This document shows, in pieces, positions 9,081 to 17,358 of a stretch of 64,000 nucleotides of DNA; position 1 is the first letter of the stretch, and each line of letters opens with the position of its first letter. The DNA comes from Thermoguttaceae bacterium (GTDB lineage: Bacteria; Planctomycetota; Planctomycetia; Pirellulales; Thermoguttaceae). Under the pieces are notes generated by a model. It was not told the DNA's origin and did no database searches. It saw nothing but the letters and a program-made list of their open reading frames with translations. A program made the translations under genes and the position numbers. The DNA lies in NCBI GenBank assembly GCA_025060325.1, contig JANXBW010000020.1, positions 1 to 64,000 of the forward strand, given 5' to 3'.

Positions 9081-10460
9081 TCACTTAATGCCGAGCCGCT
9101 CCTTCCAGCGTCGGACCTGTAAGGCAACCTGTTCGGGGTGGGTCGACCCAGCGCTCTGCATGGCCTGGACGGCGTTTCTTGCCCCCAAACAGGAAAACAC
9201 CTCCGGGCCCACGTCGCCAATCTCTTGGCGAAATTCCTCCAAGCTGATTTCCGCAAGGCGGCGTCCCGACTCGATGGCCCGGCGGACTAACCGGCCTACC
9301 ACGTGATGGGCATCGCGCTGGGGGATGCCCCGGCGGATCAAAAACTCCATTAAAGTTGTTGCATCTAGAAAACCTACCTCCACCGCTTGCTGGAGGATAT
9401 TTCGGTCCAGCCGGGCGGCGGAGACCACCTCCGCGGCGATTTCCAAACACGCCGAAACAGTGTCAAAGGCGTCAAAAAGCGGGACTTTGTCTTCCTGAAG
9501 ATCCCGGTTGTACCCGAGGGGTAACCCTTTCAAAAGAACCAGTATCGTCTGCAAATCCCCAATGACCCGCGCGCATTTGCCCCGGACTAACTCTAGCACA
9601 TCTGGATTCCGCTTCTGCGGCATGATTGAAGAGCCAGTGCAGTAAGCATCCGGAAGCGAAAGGAAACCAAACTCAGTCGACGACCAAAGGATCCAGTCCT
9701 CGGCCCACCCACTTAAATGGATGGCCGTTAGTGCCAAGCAAAACAAAAATTCGGCGATAAAGTCCCGATCGCAAGAGGCGTCAATCGAGTTCTCCAGGAT
9801 CCCGGCAAAACCGAGTGCCCGCGCCGTTTGATCTCTGTCTATCGGGAGAGACGTCCCAGCGATAGCAGCCGCCCCGAGAGGCGAAAGATTCACCCGACGC
9901 CGACAGTCGGCCAGCCGCTCTCGGTCTCGGCCAAATCGTTCGCAGTAGGCCAGCCACATATGGGCCGCTAGCACAGGCTGTGCCCGCCGCAGGTGGGTGT
10001 AGGCTGGGACGATCACTCCTTCATCTTGATCACATCGGGCAACAAAGGCCCGCTGGAGGGCCTCGATCTTCTTGTCGATCTGGTCAATTGCTTCCCTAAC
10101 CCATAAGCGTAGGTCTGTGGCAACCTGATCGTTCCGGCTCCGAGCCGTGTGAAGCTTTTTCCCAAGCTCGCCCAGCCGATCGACCAGAGCCTGTTCCACG
10201 TGCATGTGGATGTCTTCCAGCTCCTGGCGGAAGGGAAGTTCGCCCCGGTCGATCATCAATCCAATGTCTTCCAGGGCCTTTGTGAGCTTTTCTACTTCCT
10301 CCGCAGAAAGTAAACCGACCGCCCCTAACATCTGTGCGTGGGCGATCGAGGCAGCGATATCCTGCCGGTAAAGGCGCCAGTCAAAACTGATGCTTTCCGT
10401 GAACTGCTCCACACTGGGAGCCGTCTTTTCCCGAAACACTCCTCCCCAACGCTTTTCCAA
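9081..10460 (-). CDS. argH: Argininosuccinate lyase
   Basis: 459 residues, TTG start with AAAGGA at good spacing. It cleaves argininosuccinate to arginine and fumarate, the last step of arginine biosynthesis, as a cytoplasmic homotetramer. The start MEKRWGGVFREKTAPSVEQF is typical of the family. The conserved segments of the fumarase/aspartase superfamily are present: HMHVEQAL, HTARSRNDQVATDLRLW, YTHLRRAQPV, and the flexible catalytic loop GSSIMPQKRNPDVLELVRGK (about residues 275-295), which carries the catalytic Ser. The C-terminal ARNAVQAMQSAGSTHPEQV closes the protein at normal length. No argG or other arg gene is adjacent in this window. Confidence 0.97.
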   Translation of the reverse strand: MEKRWGGVFREKTAPSVEQFTESISFDWRLYRQDIAASIAHAQMLGAVGLLSAEEVEKLTKALEDIGLMIDRGELPFRQELEDIHMHVEQALVDRLGELGKKLHTARSRNDQVATDLRLWVREAIDQIDKKIEALQRAFVARCDQDEGVIVPAYTHLRRAQPVLAAHMWLAYCERFGRDRERLADCRRRVNLSPLGAAAIAGTSLPIDRDQTARALGFAGILENSIDASCDRDFIAEFLFCLALTAIHLSGWAEDWILWSSTEFGFLSLPDAYCTGSSIMPQKRNPDVLELVRGKCARVIGDLQTILVLLKGLPLGYNRDLQEDKVPLFDAFDTVSACLEIAAEVVSAARLDRNILQQAVEVGFLDATTLMEFLIRRGIPQRDAHHVVGRLVRRAIESGRRLAEISLEEFRQEIGDVGPEVFSCLGARNAVQAMQSAGSTHPEQVALQVRRWKERLGIK

Positions 10461-10806
10461 GGCGAAGGTCCTTTCGTAACGCGGAACTGTTTACGACCTC
10501 GGTTCTCAAATCGTTAACAAACTTCGCCGGGCGATCTTACCCGGACATCTCCACTAGCTGCCGCAAGAGAACAAACGGCGGTTGAGCTACCGTATCCTGC
10601 TGATTCTCCGCCAAGGCCGGTGAAATGCGTAAGTCTGCCGGCTAATAATGAACCTGCAGCATCCCGCGGCCCGAAAAAGTTCAACTCTCGGGGGCTTCTT
10701 CCCGCCGGTCACCCCACTGGCCACGCTGTCCACGGACTCCCATCATAAGCCGACGTTGATCATCTTGGACTAAATGGCGGCAAGTGGCGATATAACTCTT
10801 CGACCG
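10461..10806. other. Intergenic region
   Basis: About 345 bases between the methyltransferase gene and argH, both minus strand. No gene or clear hairpin terminator was found. It should contain the argH promoter. Confidence 0.4.
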
Positions 10807-11994
10807 CTAAATCACGCGACAAATAAAGCATTTTAGGTAGTCGGTCTCCGGGCAGAAAACGTTCACCGGGTGGTCAGGGGCCGCCCCCCGTTGCTCAAGG
10901 ACCTGGATTGTTCGACCGGTCTTTTCCGCCACACCAAAAAGTACTTGCATGAATTCCGCCCGAGAAACACGACCCGAACAGCTGCAGCTTACCAGGATGC
11001 CACCCGGCTCAAGCAGAGAGACAGCCAGCCTGTTGACAAAGTGGTATGCCCGGAGCGCTTGAGCAATTTGGCCCCGTCGGCTGGCAAAGCGAGGGGGATC
11101 TAGGATGACCCCCTCAAACTTGCGACCCTCGGCCACGTACTTTTCAAGGAGGGGGAAGACTTCAGCTTCGAGGAACACGATATTGGCAATGCCGTGGTCG
11201 CTGCTTACCTCCCGGGCTAGCTGGAGTGCCCGGTCGCTAGAATCGACGGCTTCAATCGAGCGTGCTTGGCCACGAATTGCCGCCGTTAACGAAAAACCCC
11301 CCGTGTAGCAGTAAAGATCCAAAATGCGCCGACCCGCCAGGTAACGGGCGGCAGCCAAACGGTTCTCCCGCTGATCCAAGTAAAAACCGGTCTTTTGACC
11401 CTTCCGCAAATCTACTCTGTGGCGGATCCCATGCTCCACGATCGTGACAACCTCCGGTACCTCACCAAAAAGCACACCCTCGGGCAGTTCGAATCCCTCC
11501 GCCGCCGAGGCCGCCGGGTCTTTTCGCACAAGTATCCCCTTGGGGCCTAGGATTTCCTTGAAAATCTCCGTAAATGTTGACAACCGTTCTGCCAGCCCGA
11601 AGGCCGTCGGTTGAAACACCAGGTATGGGCCGTAGCGGTCGACAATCAGGCCGCTCAAAGCGTCCCCTTCACTGAAAACAAGCCGACATGCTCCTTCCGG
11701 ATCCAAATACCCTAACTGCTCGCGAAGCTCAACCGCCCGCACAATCCGCGCCCGCCAAAAGTCCCTGTCAAGCAGTTCGTTTTCATCCCAGGTGTAAAGA
11801 CGAACACGAATACGGCTCTTTTTGTTGTAGATGCCGCGGGCCAAGAACTGGCCATCCTTCGTGACCACGTCCACAACATCGCCGTGACCTACACCACTTT
11901 CCACCATCATGACCGAGGAACTAAGGACCCATGGGTGTCGGCGAAGAACCGCTGGCACACGATCGTCTTTGATAATAACACGCTTGCCGGCCAT
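10807..11994 (-). CDS. Class I SAM-dependent rRNA methyltransferase, RlmI-like
   Basis: 395 residues, ATG start after CGGAAG. An N-terminal PUA-type RNA-binding domain covers about residues 1-75 (RHPWVLSSSVMM, GDVVDVVTKDGQFLARGIYN). It is followed by a central domain and a Rossmann-fold methyltransferase with SAM motif I LDLYCYTGGFSLTAA (about 224-238), an acidic VDSSDRALQLA, and motif IV DPPRFA (about 298-303). A late CSCSG segment holds cysteines in the place where m5C methyltransferases carry catalytic Cys. The family includes E. coli RlmI, which makes m5C1962 in 23S rRNA. Substrate identity here is inferred from family, not shown. Confidence 0.92.
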   Translation of the reverse strand: MAGKRVIIKDDRVPAVLRRHPWVLSSSVMMVESGVGHGDVVDVVTKDGQFLARGIYNKKSRIRVRLYTWDENELLDRDFWRARIVRAVELREQLGYLDPEGACRLVFSEGDALSGLIVDRYGPYLVFQPTAFGLAERLSTFTEIFKEILGPKGILVRKDPAASAAEGFELPEGVLFGEVPEVVTIVEHGIRHRVDLRKGQKTGFYLDQRENRLAAARYLAGRRILDLYCYTGGFSLTAAIRGQARSIEAVDSSDRALQLAREVSSDHGIANIVFLEAEVFPLLEKYVAEGRKFEGVILDPPRFASRRGQIAQALRAYHFVNRLAVSLLEPGGILVSCSCSGRVSRAEFMQVLFGVAEKTGRTIQVLEQRGAAPDHPVNVFCPETDYLKCFICRVI

Positions 11995-12524
11995 TGCTTC
12001 CGTTAGGGTAATTTATCCTCCTAGCACTATTTCGTAAACGCAGAAGTTGCTGACACCTAAGGTAGGCTCCCCATCACTCGCCTCTAGCAGAAGCCTCGGG
12101 TGAACGGGTGCAAGGTTCCCGCGGTAGGTGCGAGGGTTTCCGCCGCCCCCTCCTGCCAACATCACAAATGCAGCAAATTTGGCCACAGACTTAGGCGGTT
12201 TTTCCGGAGAGCCATGCGTTTTTGTACCCAGCCCGCCTCACTCGCTTATGACGCACCTGCCCTTTCTTCCTTTCCCGGCAAGGCAACTTCCCCCAAGTAT
12301 AATGAGTTAGCTTTTTCCCCAGTACCCGCGCTGGTGCTGAGCGACGGGCAGTTTCAGGGCTTACTTACAATTAGCGGCCCCGGAGAAAAGGCCGCCGCGA
12401 TCTTTCCCTGCGCCGGGTTTTCCGCTTGCCGGGCACGGAAGATCTCGCGGTGATCCGCTTTAATCGTCAACCGGCAGCTAGCGGCCCCGAAATAAATCCG
12501 GCAATGCCCCAAGGAGGACGTCCC
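11995..12524. other. Divergent intergenic region
   Basis: About 530 bases between the divergently transcribed methyltransferase (minus) and AIM24-like (plus) genes. Both promoters should be here. I see no RNA gene and no credible small protein. Confidence 0.4.
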
Positions 12525-13208
12525 ATGCAGTACGAGCTTCTCTCCTCTGGTTCGTTTATGATGCTCAAAGTGAAGCTTGAAAACGGGGAATCAATCAAAG
12601 CCGAAGCGGGGGCCATGGTCGCTGTGAGTCCCACAATTGAAGTCTCAGGCCGGCTAGAGGGGGGCATAATCCGCGGCTTAGCCCGCACCTTGGCGGGCGA
12701 AAAATTTTTCTTTCAACAACTCACGGCAAGTCGCGGGCCTGGCGAGGCCCTGCTGGCCCCGGCTCTTCCCGGCGAAATTTTTGCAATACCCCTCGACGGC
12801 CGCACGGATTATCTCGTCCAAAAGGATGGTTTCCTTGCTGCAACCGCGGAGATTGAGGTCAGCACGAAAATCCAAAACTTGCTGAAAGGGCTTTTCTCAG
12901 GAGAAGGCTTTTTCGTGTTGAAGGCAAGCGGCCTGGGCACGCTTTTCGTCAACTCCTTTGGGGCGATACTTCCCCTGGATATCCCGTCGGGACAAGAGTT
13001 GGTCATCGACAATGGGCATTTGGTCGCCTGGCCAGCTTCGGCGGACTATTCCATCGAAAAGGCGGCCCGGGGATGGATTTCCTCGATCACGTCGGGCGAG
13101 TTTCTCGTGCTGCGATTTCGCGGCCCGGCTCGGGTTCTAATTCAAAGCCGAAATCCCCATGCCTTCGCTGCATGGATTGCCGACATGCTGCCCCGGTCAA
13201 GGAGCTGA
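12525..13208 (+). CDS. AIM24 family (TIGR00266-type) protein
   Basis: 227 residues from an ATG at 12525 with a very strong AAGGAGG at 12511-12517. The reading frame is open for 99 bases further upstream, but this site decides the start. The beta-rich sequence MQYELLSSGSFMMLKVKLENG, then EAGAMVAVSPTIEV and GLARTLAGEKFFFQQLTA, followed by GLGTLFVNSFGAILPLDI and VAWPASADYSIEKAARGW, matches the tryptophan-RNA-attenuator-like fold proteins named AIM24/TIGR00266. Members are widespread and of unknown biochemical function. There is no signal peptide or membrane span. The gene stands alone, with the next gene convergent on the minus strand. Confidence 0.9.
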   Translation: MQYELLSSGSFMMLKVKLENGESIKAEAGAMVAVSPTIEVSGRLEGGIIRGLARTLAGEKFFFQQLTASRGPGEALLAPALPGEIFAIPLDGRTDYLVQKDGFLAATAEIEVSTKIQNLLKGLFSGEGFFVLKASGLGTLFVNSFGAILPLDIPSGQELVIDNGHLVAWPASADYSIEKAARGWISSITSGEFLVLRFRGPARVLIQSRNPHAFAAWIADMLPRSRS

Positions 13209-13550
13209 CTTTCGACCTCGGGGCCGAGGGCAAAACCACTTTTTGCTCCGGGCCGTTCAGTGGATTCCGCATCCTGAGGCGGAGCACTCTGCCAGCATGG
13301 CGCCCGAATTGATCAGAGGGAGTGCCCCCGGGCCATCAAGTCCCACTAGCCACCTGGGCACAGGAATTAGCAACAAGTTCGGACTCGAAGAACCGCGCAG
13401 GGACCCGCGCGGAGGCAGAAGTTAGCCCGGAACCAAAGGCCTGCACCCAGGCTGCAGTCCCTATCGAAGGGAGGTTCACCCGCCCCAGAGGGAACGGAAA
13501 AATCCCTCGCCAGATAGGCTTGAATTATGAGAATCAGAAAGTTTGGCGGT
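13209..13550. other. Convergent intergenic region
   Basis: About 340 bases between the 3' ends of the AIM24-like gene and the ADP-ribosylglycohydrolase gene. No credible gene, and no strong hairpin followed by a T-run, was found. Confidence 0.4.
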
Positions 13551-14897
13551 TCACTGCTGCTCGCCAGGAGGAAATTTAATCTGGGCCATCTCCGCTTCGG
13601 TGAATCGGCTGTTAGCAATCGGCCCGGGTTCCCAACATTGTTCTAGCTTGCTGGGTGAGGGTTCCCGCACCGGAATGAGCCAAATTTCTTCCCCGCTGGG
13701 GGAGGTCTCGATCTTCCCCCCCACCCGAAGCACTGCTTGGCGGGCCAACTTTTCGCAGACAGCAAGCACGTCGTTAAAAGTGTAAGGCGTGTGGCTAAAG
13801 CGACGCGACAAATCAAGGGCGGAATGATATTCCGCCGAGATTCCTGACCGGCCCAACACGGTACCTAAAACCCCGGCCGCATTCGAGGGATTGCAATCGC
13901 TATCCTGTCCACACCTCGTGGCGATGATGATCGTTTGGGCGAAATCCCCTTTCCCATACAGTAAGCCCATAGCGATATAGGCCCCGTTGATCTTTGCGTC
14001 GATGTTGAACTCGCTTTTCGGTCCCGAGCAAGAATAGCGGCGGTAATCGGGGTTGAGGTTATATTTTGCCTCAATTTTCTGCCAAGTTGCTTCCCAATTG
14101 TCTGGTGCTTCTTTGTACCACTGCAGGACATCCCGAATGCATTCGGCGTACTGGCTTTCCTGGGGAATACATCGCAAACCTGCTTCGACGATCCGGACTG
14201 GATCGCTTTCGAAGAAAGCGGCGGCATACATCCCGCCTACAAATTGGCCCCCGTAAACACCGTCACCGTAGTTCATCAACCGACCGAACTTTTCTCCCAG
14301 CTCGATCACCAGCTGCGGCATCCCAGGGGCGATCAAACCGGAAAAGTCGGCTTCGATCTGATAATCGATATCGTCGGCGTGTTTATTAAACTGAGGATGG
14401 CCCGAATCAGGCGGGGCAATGCCGCTGCGGAGATTATCTCGGCCAGCGCGGTTGGCGTGCCAAAGCCGATATTCACTGTTGGCAAAGTCAATCCCTGCCT
14501 GTCTGATCGACACATCCCAACCGTGGACTTCTAACGTCCGCAGGAAGGTCATTTCCACATATAAATCGTCTTGTCCAAAGGCATCGTTGATCATCTGGGG
14601 CTGCCAAGTCGGCATTTGATCGGCGGGGATGATCTGAGCCCGCCAACGGAACTCAGTCGGTCCCCCCCAAGCCACGCCAGCCATCTGGCCGATCCATCCC
14701 CCAGCCATCTTGTCCCGGTAAACACTCACGGGGAGACGGCGGAATTCTTGCCCGACCGCCATGCCAGCTAACCCCCCTGCCACCAAACCAATCGTCACGC
14801 AAAACATGCGTAGCCACCATAAAAAAACTGCGGCCCGCGAAAAGCTCATACCTTTCCCCCATGCCCTGCTAAGCGCACTCGGACGGGCTGATCCCAT
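13551..14897 (-). CDS. Exported ADP-ribosylglycohydrolase family protein
   Basis: 448 residues, ATG start with AAGGAGG seven bases upstream. A basic start and hydrophobic segment (about residues 20-48, ending GLAGMAVGQ) form a probable signal peptide. The ADP-ribosyl_GH fold follows: KMAGGWIGQMAGVAWGGPTEF as the opening helix, DAFGQDDLYVEM with the first pair of metal-binding Asp residues, and the late motif ATRCGQDSDCNPSNAAGVLG with the second metal-binding Asp pair. These are the dinuclear Mg sites of the family. Intracellular members remove ADP-ribose from proteins such as dinitrogenase reductase. Exported planctomycete members probably act on other glycosidic or ribosyl substrates, but the substrate is unknown. 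Confidence 0.92.
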   Translation of the reverse strand: MGSARPSALSRAWGKGMSFSRAAVFLWWLRMFCVTIGLVAGGLAGMAVGQEFRRLPVSVYRDKMAGGWIGQMAGVAWGGPTEFRWRAQIIPADQMPTWQPQMINDAFGQDDLYVEMTFLRTLEVHGWDVSIRQAGIDFANSEYRLWHANRAGRDNLRSGIAPPDSGHPQFNKHADDIDYQIEADFSGLIAPGMPQLVIELGEKFGRLMNYGDGVYGGQFVGGMYAAAFFESDPVRIVEAGLRCIPQESQYAECIRDVLQWYKEAPDNWEATWQKIEAKYNLNPDYRRYSCSGPKSEFNIDAKINGAYIAMGLLYGKGDFAQTIIIATRCGQDSDCNPSNAAGVLGTVLGRSGISAEYHSALDLSRRFSHTPYTFNDVLAVCEKLARQAVLRVGGKIETSPSGEEIWLIPVREPSPSKLEQCWEPGPIANSRFTEAEMAQIKFPPGEQQ

Positions 14898-15588
14898 CTG
14901 ATGCCTCCTTCATCACCTCGGCAATTAGTGAACGTCGTACCAACCTTCGAGACGGAAATCTCAAATACCTCGAAAAGGCTACCTGATCGCTTGGGCACCC
15001 CGAATTTTGCCAATTTCAGCCTATATTATATGCTCCCAGTTTTTCGGCGCCCGCTAGCCTCCAAGCTAACTGCCGGAAGCGGGAACCGCCTAAGCATCAA
15101 CGGGTAAGAGATCCCGGCAAAACCTGCTGCTCTCCAACTTCGCACCACTCCACGTCGACAGTCGCCGCCGGGCGGTTGGGGAACCCGGCTCGCCCACTCA
15201 TCAACTATCCGTAACTTTGCCATTCGGAGGCGACACCAACAAGCGGCTTCGTTGTCGAAATCTCGGCCACGGGACAGCTCACTACCTGGGCGCAAGGGGT
15301 TTAGTGCGCCAGTTGTCAAACAAGGCGCTCTGGTCGGGCCAAGCCCCACCCAGGCATGAAACAGCCGAGGTTATATCGCGCCATTGCTCAACAACCATAG
15401 AACCTGAGCGCGCGAGGCAAAGCTTCTCTTCTCCCGCCAAAAGCCTCCGCTATCGGCTCTTTGTCAACGCCCGGCTTTCCTAAAAGACAGAATACCCCAC
15501 TTTAAACTGGCCGGAGGCCAGTTCCACTCTCCAACGATGTGGCTAGCTGATGCAACCACCCTTGCTGACAAGGGCTGAGGGTTCCGCC
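14898..15588. other. Intergenic region with an 8-bp hairpin
   Basis: About 690 bases between two minus-strand genes. No gene is credible. A perfect inverted repeat at 15505-15523 is described separately. The promoter of the ADP-ribosylglycohydrolase gene should lie in its right neighbour's direction, not here. Confidence 0.4.
15505..15523 (-). terminator. Hairpin downstream of the Gfo/Idh/MocA gene
   Basis: AACTGGCC and GGCCAGTT form a perfect 8-bp stem with a 3-nt loop, 66 bases after the stop codon at 15589. The stem is strong, but on the minus strand it is followed by TTTAAAG and no longer T-run. Terminator function is plausible but unproven. Confidence 0.4.
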
Positions 15589-16911
15589 TCAAATTTCGTC
15601 AAGAGACCACGGCTTGCGGTACTCGTAGTGGAGCAGGTTGTTGGCCTCGGGCATGTTTGTGAACCGTTCGTTGACAGGGTCCCAATCGAGCCGGGCCCGC
15701 AGCATCAGCGAAATGTTGGCAATTAGACTACAAGTCGTGGAACGGTGCCCCTCTTCGACATCGGCGTTCGGCTTTTGGCGGCTGCGAACACAATCCAGGA
15801 AATTCCGAGCATGAAGCACCGTGGGATCGCCAGCCGGGCCTTCGATCTTGATCGGCTCCATTCGTGGGCTAGGATCCTGAAATTGACCACCGCGTTCCGG
15901 CACGACATGAATGGTGCGGTACCCAATGTAAGCTGTGCCGATCGTCCCCCGGAGTTCAAGTTCAGCCCCGGCTACCGGGAAGATCGGATTGCCGCTAGCC
16001 TCGTACTGCCCAAAGATGGCCAGCCGGCCCGCCGGGAACTCGAACACCGCCTCCAGCGTATCCGGAATCGTCCGATCATCGTCAACGGCGTAGCGGCCCC
16101 CCATGGCGCAGACCGCACTCGGAGCCAAATCCCCGTTCACCCAGCGGATGGCATCCAGGTAGTGGATACCCCAGTTGGCCATCTGCGAAGAATACAAATC
16201 CCACCATCGAAATTTGTATGGGTGGATAGTTGCCTGGAAAGGTCGAGCCGGCCGCGGCCCCAGCCACAGATCCCAGTTGACATGAGGCGGCGGCTCCGTG
16301 GGCGGAGCATGCCCAATGCCAGTGGGCGCCATGTTGCTAAGACGATAGGCCCGGCTGACAGTAACTTTGCCGATTTTGCCCTCTTGCACCAGCTGGACAA
16401 GCTGCATGTACAACGGGGAGGATCGCCGCTGAGTTCCCACTTGCACGACGCGATTATACTTGCGGGCAGCGTCCACCATCTTCCGCCCTTCGACAACGGT
16501 AATTGAAAGCGGCTTTTCCACGTAAACATCTTTACCGGCCTTGCAGGCCATGATGGTTTGAATCGCATGCCAATGGTCTGGTGTGGCGATCACCACCGCA
16601 TCAATGTCCTGCCGATCAATCAGTCGGCGAAAGTCTTCATAGCGATCAACTTTCCCCCCGACCCGACCCGCAGCCTTCTCCAGAATCTCTTTGTCCACAT
16701 CGGCCAGGGCGACAATCTGGCAATCCTTATGCTCCGAGAAGGCATCCATTAGCTGTTGACCACGATTGGCTACACCGATGAAGCCCAGCCGAATTCGCTC
16801 GTTAGCTCCTAAAATCCGAAAGCCCGCAGAATTAACTGCCGGCAGCATCGCTCCTGCCGCCATTGTGCCGGAGAGTTTGCCAAAACTTCGCCGCGACAAT
16901 GGTTGTCTCAT
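15589..16911 (-). CDS. Gfo/Idh/MocA family oxidoreductase, Tat-exported
   Basis: 440 residues from the ATG at 16911, which has GAAGGG nine bases upstream; an ATG nine bases earlier overlaps that site and is unlikely. The N-terminus MRQPLSRRSFGKLSGTMAAG is a twin-arginine signal (SRRSFGK). The Rossmann domain begins IRLGFIGVANRGQQLMDAF and contains VALADVDKEIL, DAVVIATPDHWHA and the conserved EKPLSITVVEGRKMV. The C-terminal half carries VNWDLWLGPRPARPF and WGIHYLDAIRWV, typical of the planctomycete/verrucomicrobial subgroup. Members use NAD(P)(H) to oxidise, reduce or isomerise sugars or sugar-like substrates. The substrate here is unknown. Export with a pre-folded cofactor fits the Tat signal. 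Confidence 0.94.
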   Translation of the reverse strand: MRQPLSRRSFGKLSGTMAAGAMLPAVNSAGFRILGANERIRLGFIGVANRGQQLMDAFSEHKDCQIVALADVDKEILEKAAGRVGGKVDRYEDFRRLIDRQDIDAVVIATPDHWHAIQTIMACKAGKDVYVEKPLSITVVEGRKMVDAARKYNRVVQVGTQRRSSPLYMQLVQLVQEGKIGKVTVSRAYRLSNMAPTGIGHAPPTEPPPHVNWDLWLGPRPARPFQATIHPYKFRWWDLYSSQMANWGIHYLDAIRWVNGDLAPSAVCAMGGRYAVDDDRTIPDTLEAVFEFPAGRLAIFGQYEASGNPIFPVAGAELELRGTIGTAYIGYRTIHVVPERGGQFQDPSPRMEPIKIEGPAGDPTVLHARNFLDCVRSRQKPNADVEEGHRSTTCSLIANISLMLRARLDWDPVNERFTNMPEANNLLHYEYRKPWSLDEI

Positions 16912-17358
16912 AGCGATCATCCCTTCGGTAACGAGTCATTCCGCAACTTGCTACTTCCGTTATGTTGACGATGAACAAGCCCGAGCAACTGTTACTTTTA
17001 CCGCTGGACGAATCCGCGCTTTGTTATCCTAACCTTCCCGCATTGCCGGGTCAAACAGGGAGGAACTGACACCTCCCAATAAAACCCTTACTAGGAAGAG
17101 TTGCAAGAACCACTTCAAGGCACCTTTCCCGCCCCAGGAAACGTAACCTTGCCAAAATCCGCAGAGGCCCAAACTTACATCCCGTCCGTGTGCCTGGGTG
17201 AGTCAGTCTTTCGCAACAAGTGAGCCCCCATCAGCCTTGCGGGAAAAAACTTTGCCGGTGCTGATCAATGTCAGAAGCCAATCGCCACAAGTGGTGGGGT
17301 TTGGGTCGGGGAAAACCTCAAAATCTTCCTACAACCAGGCCCTCAATTCGCTTTATCG
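16912..17358. other. Intergenic region
   Basis: About 445 bases between the Gfo/Idh/MocA gene and the end of the HzsA-like gene. No gene or clear regulatory structure was recognised. It should contain the promoter of the oxidoreductase gene. Confidence 0.4.
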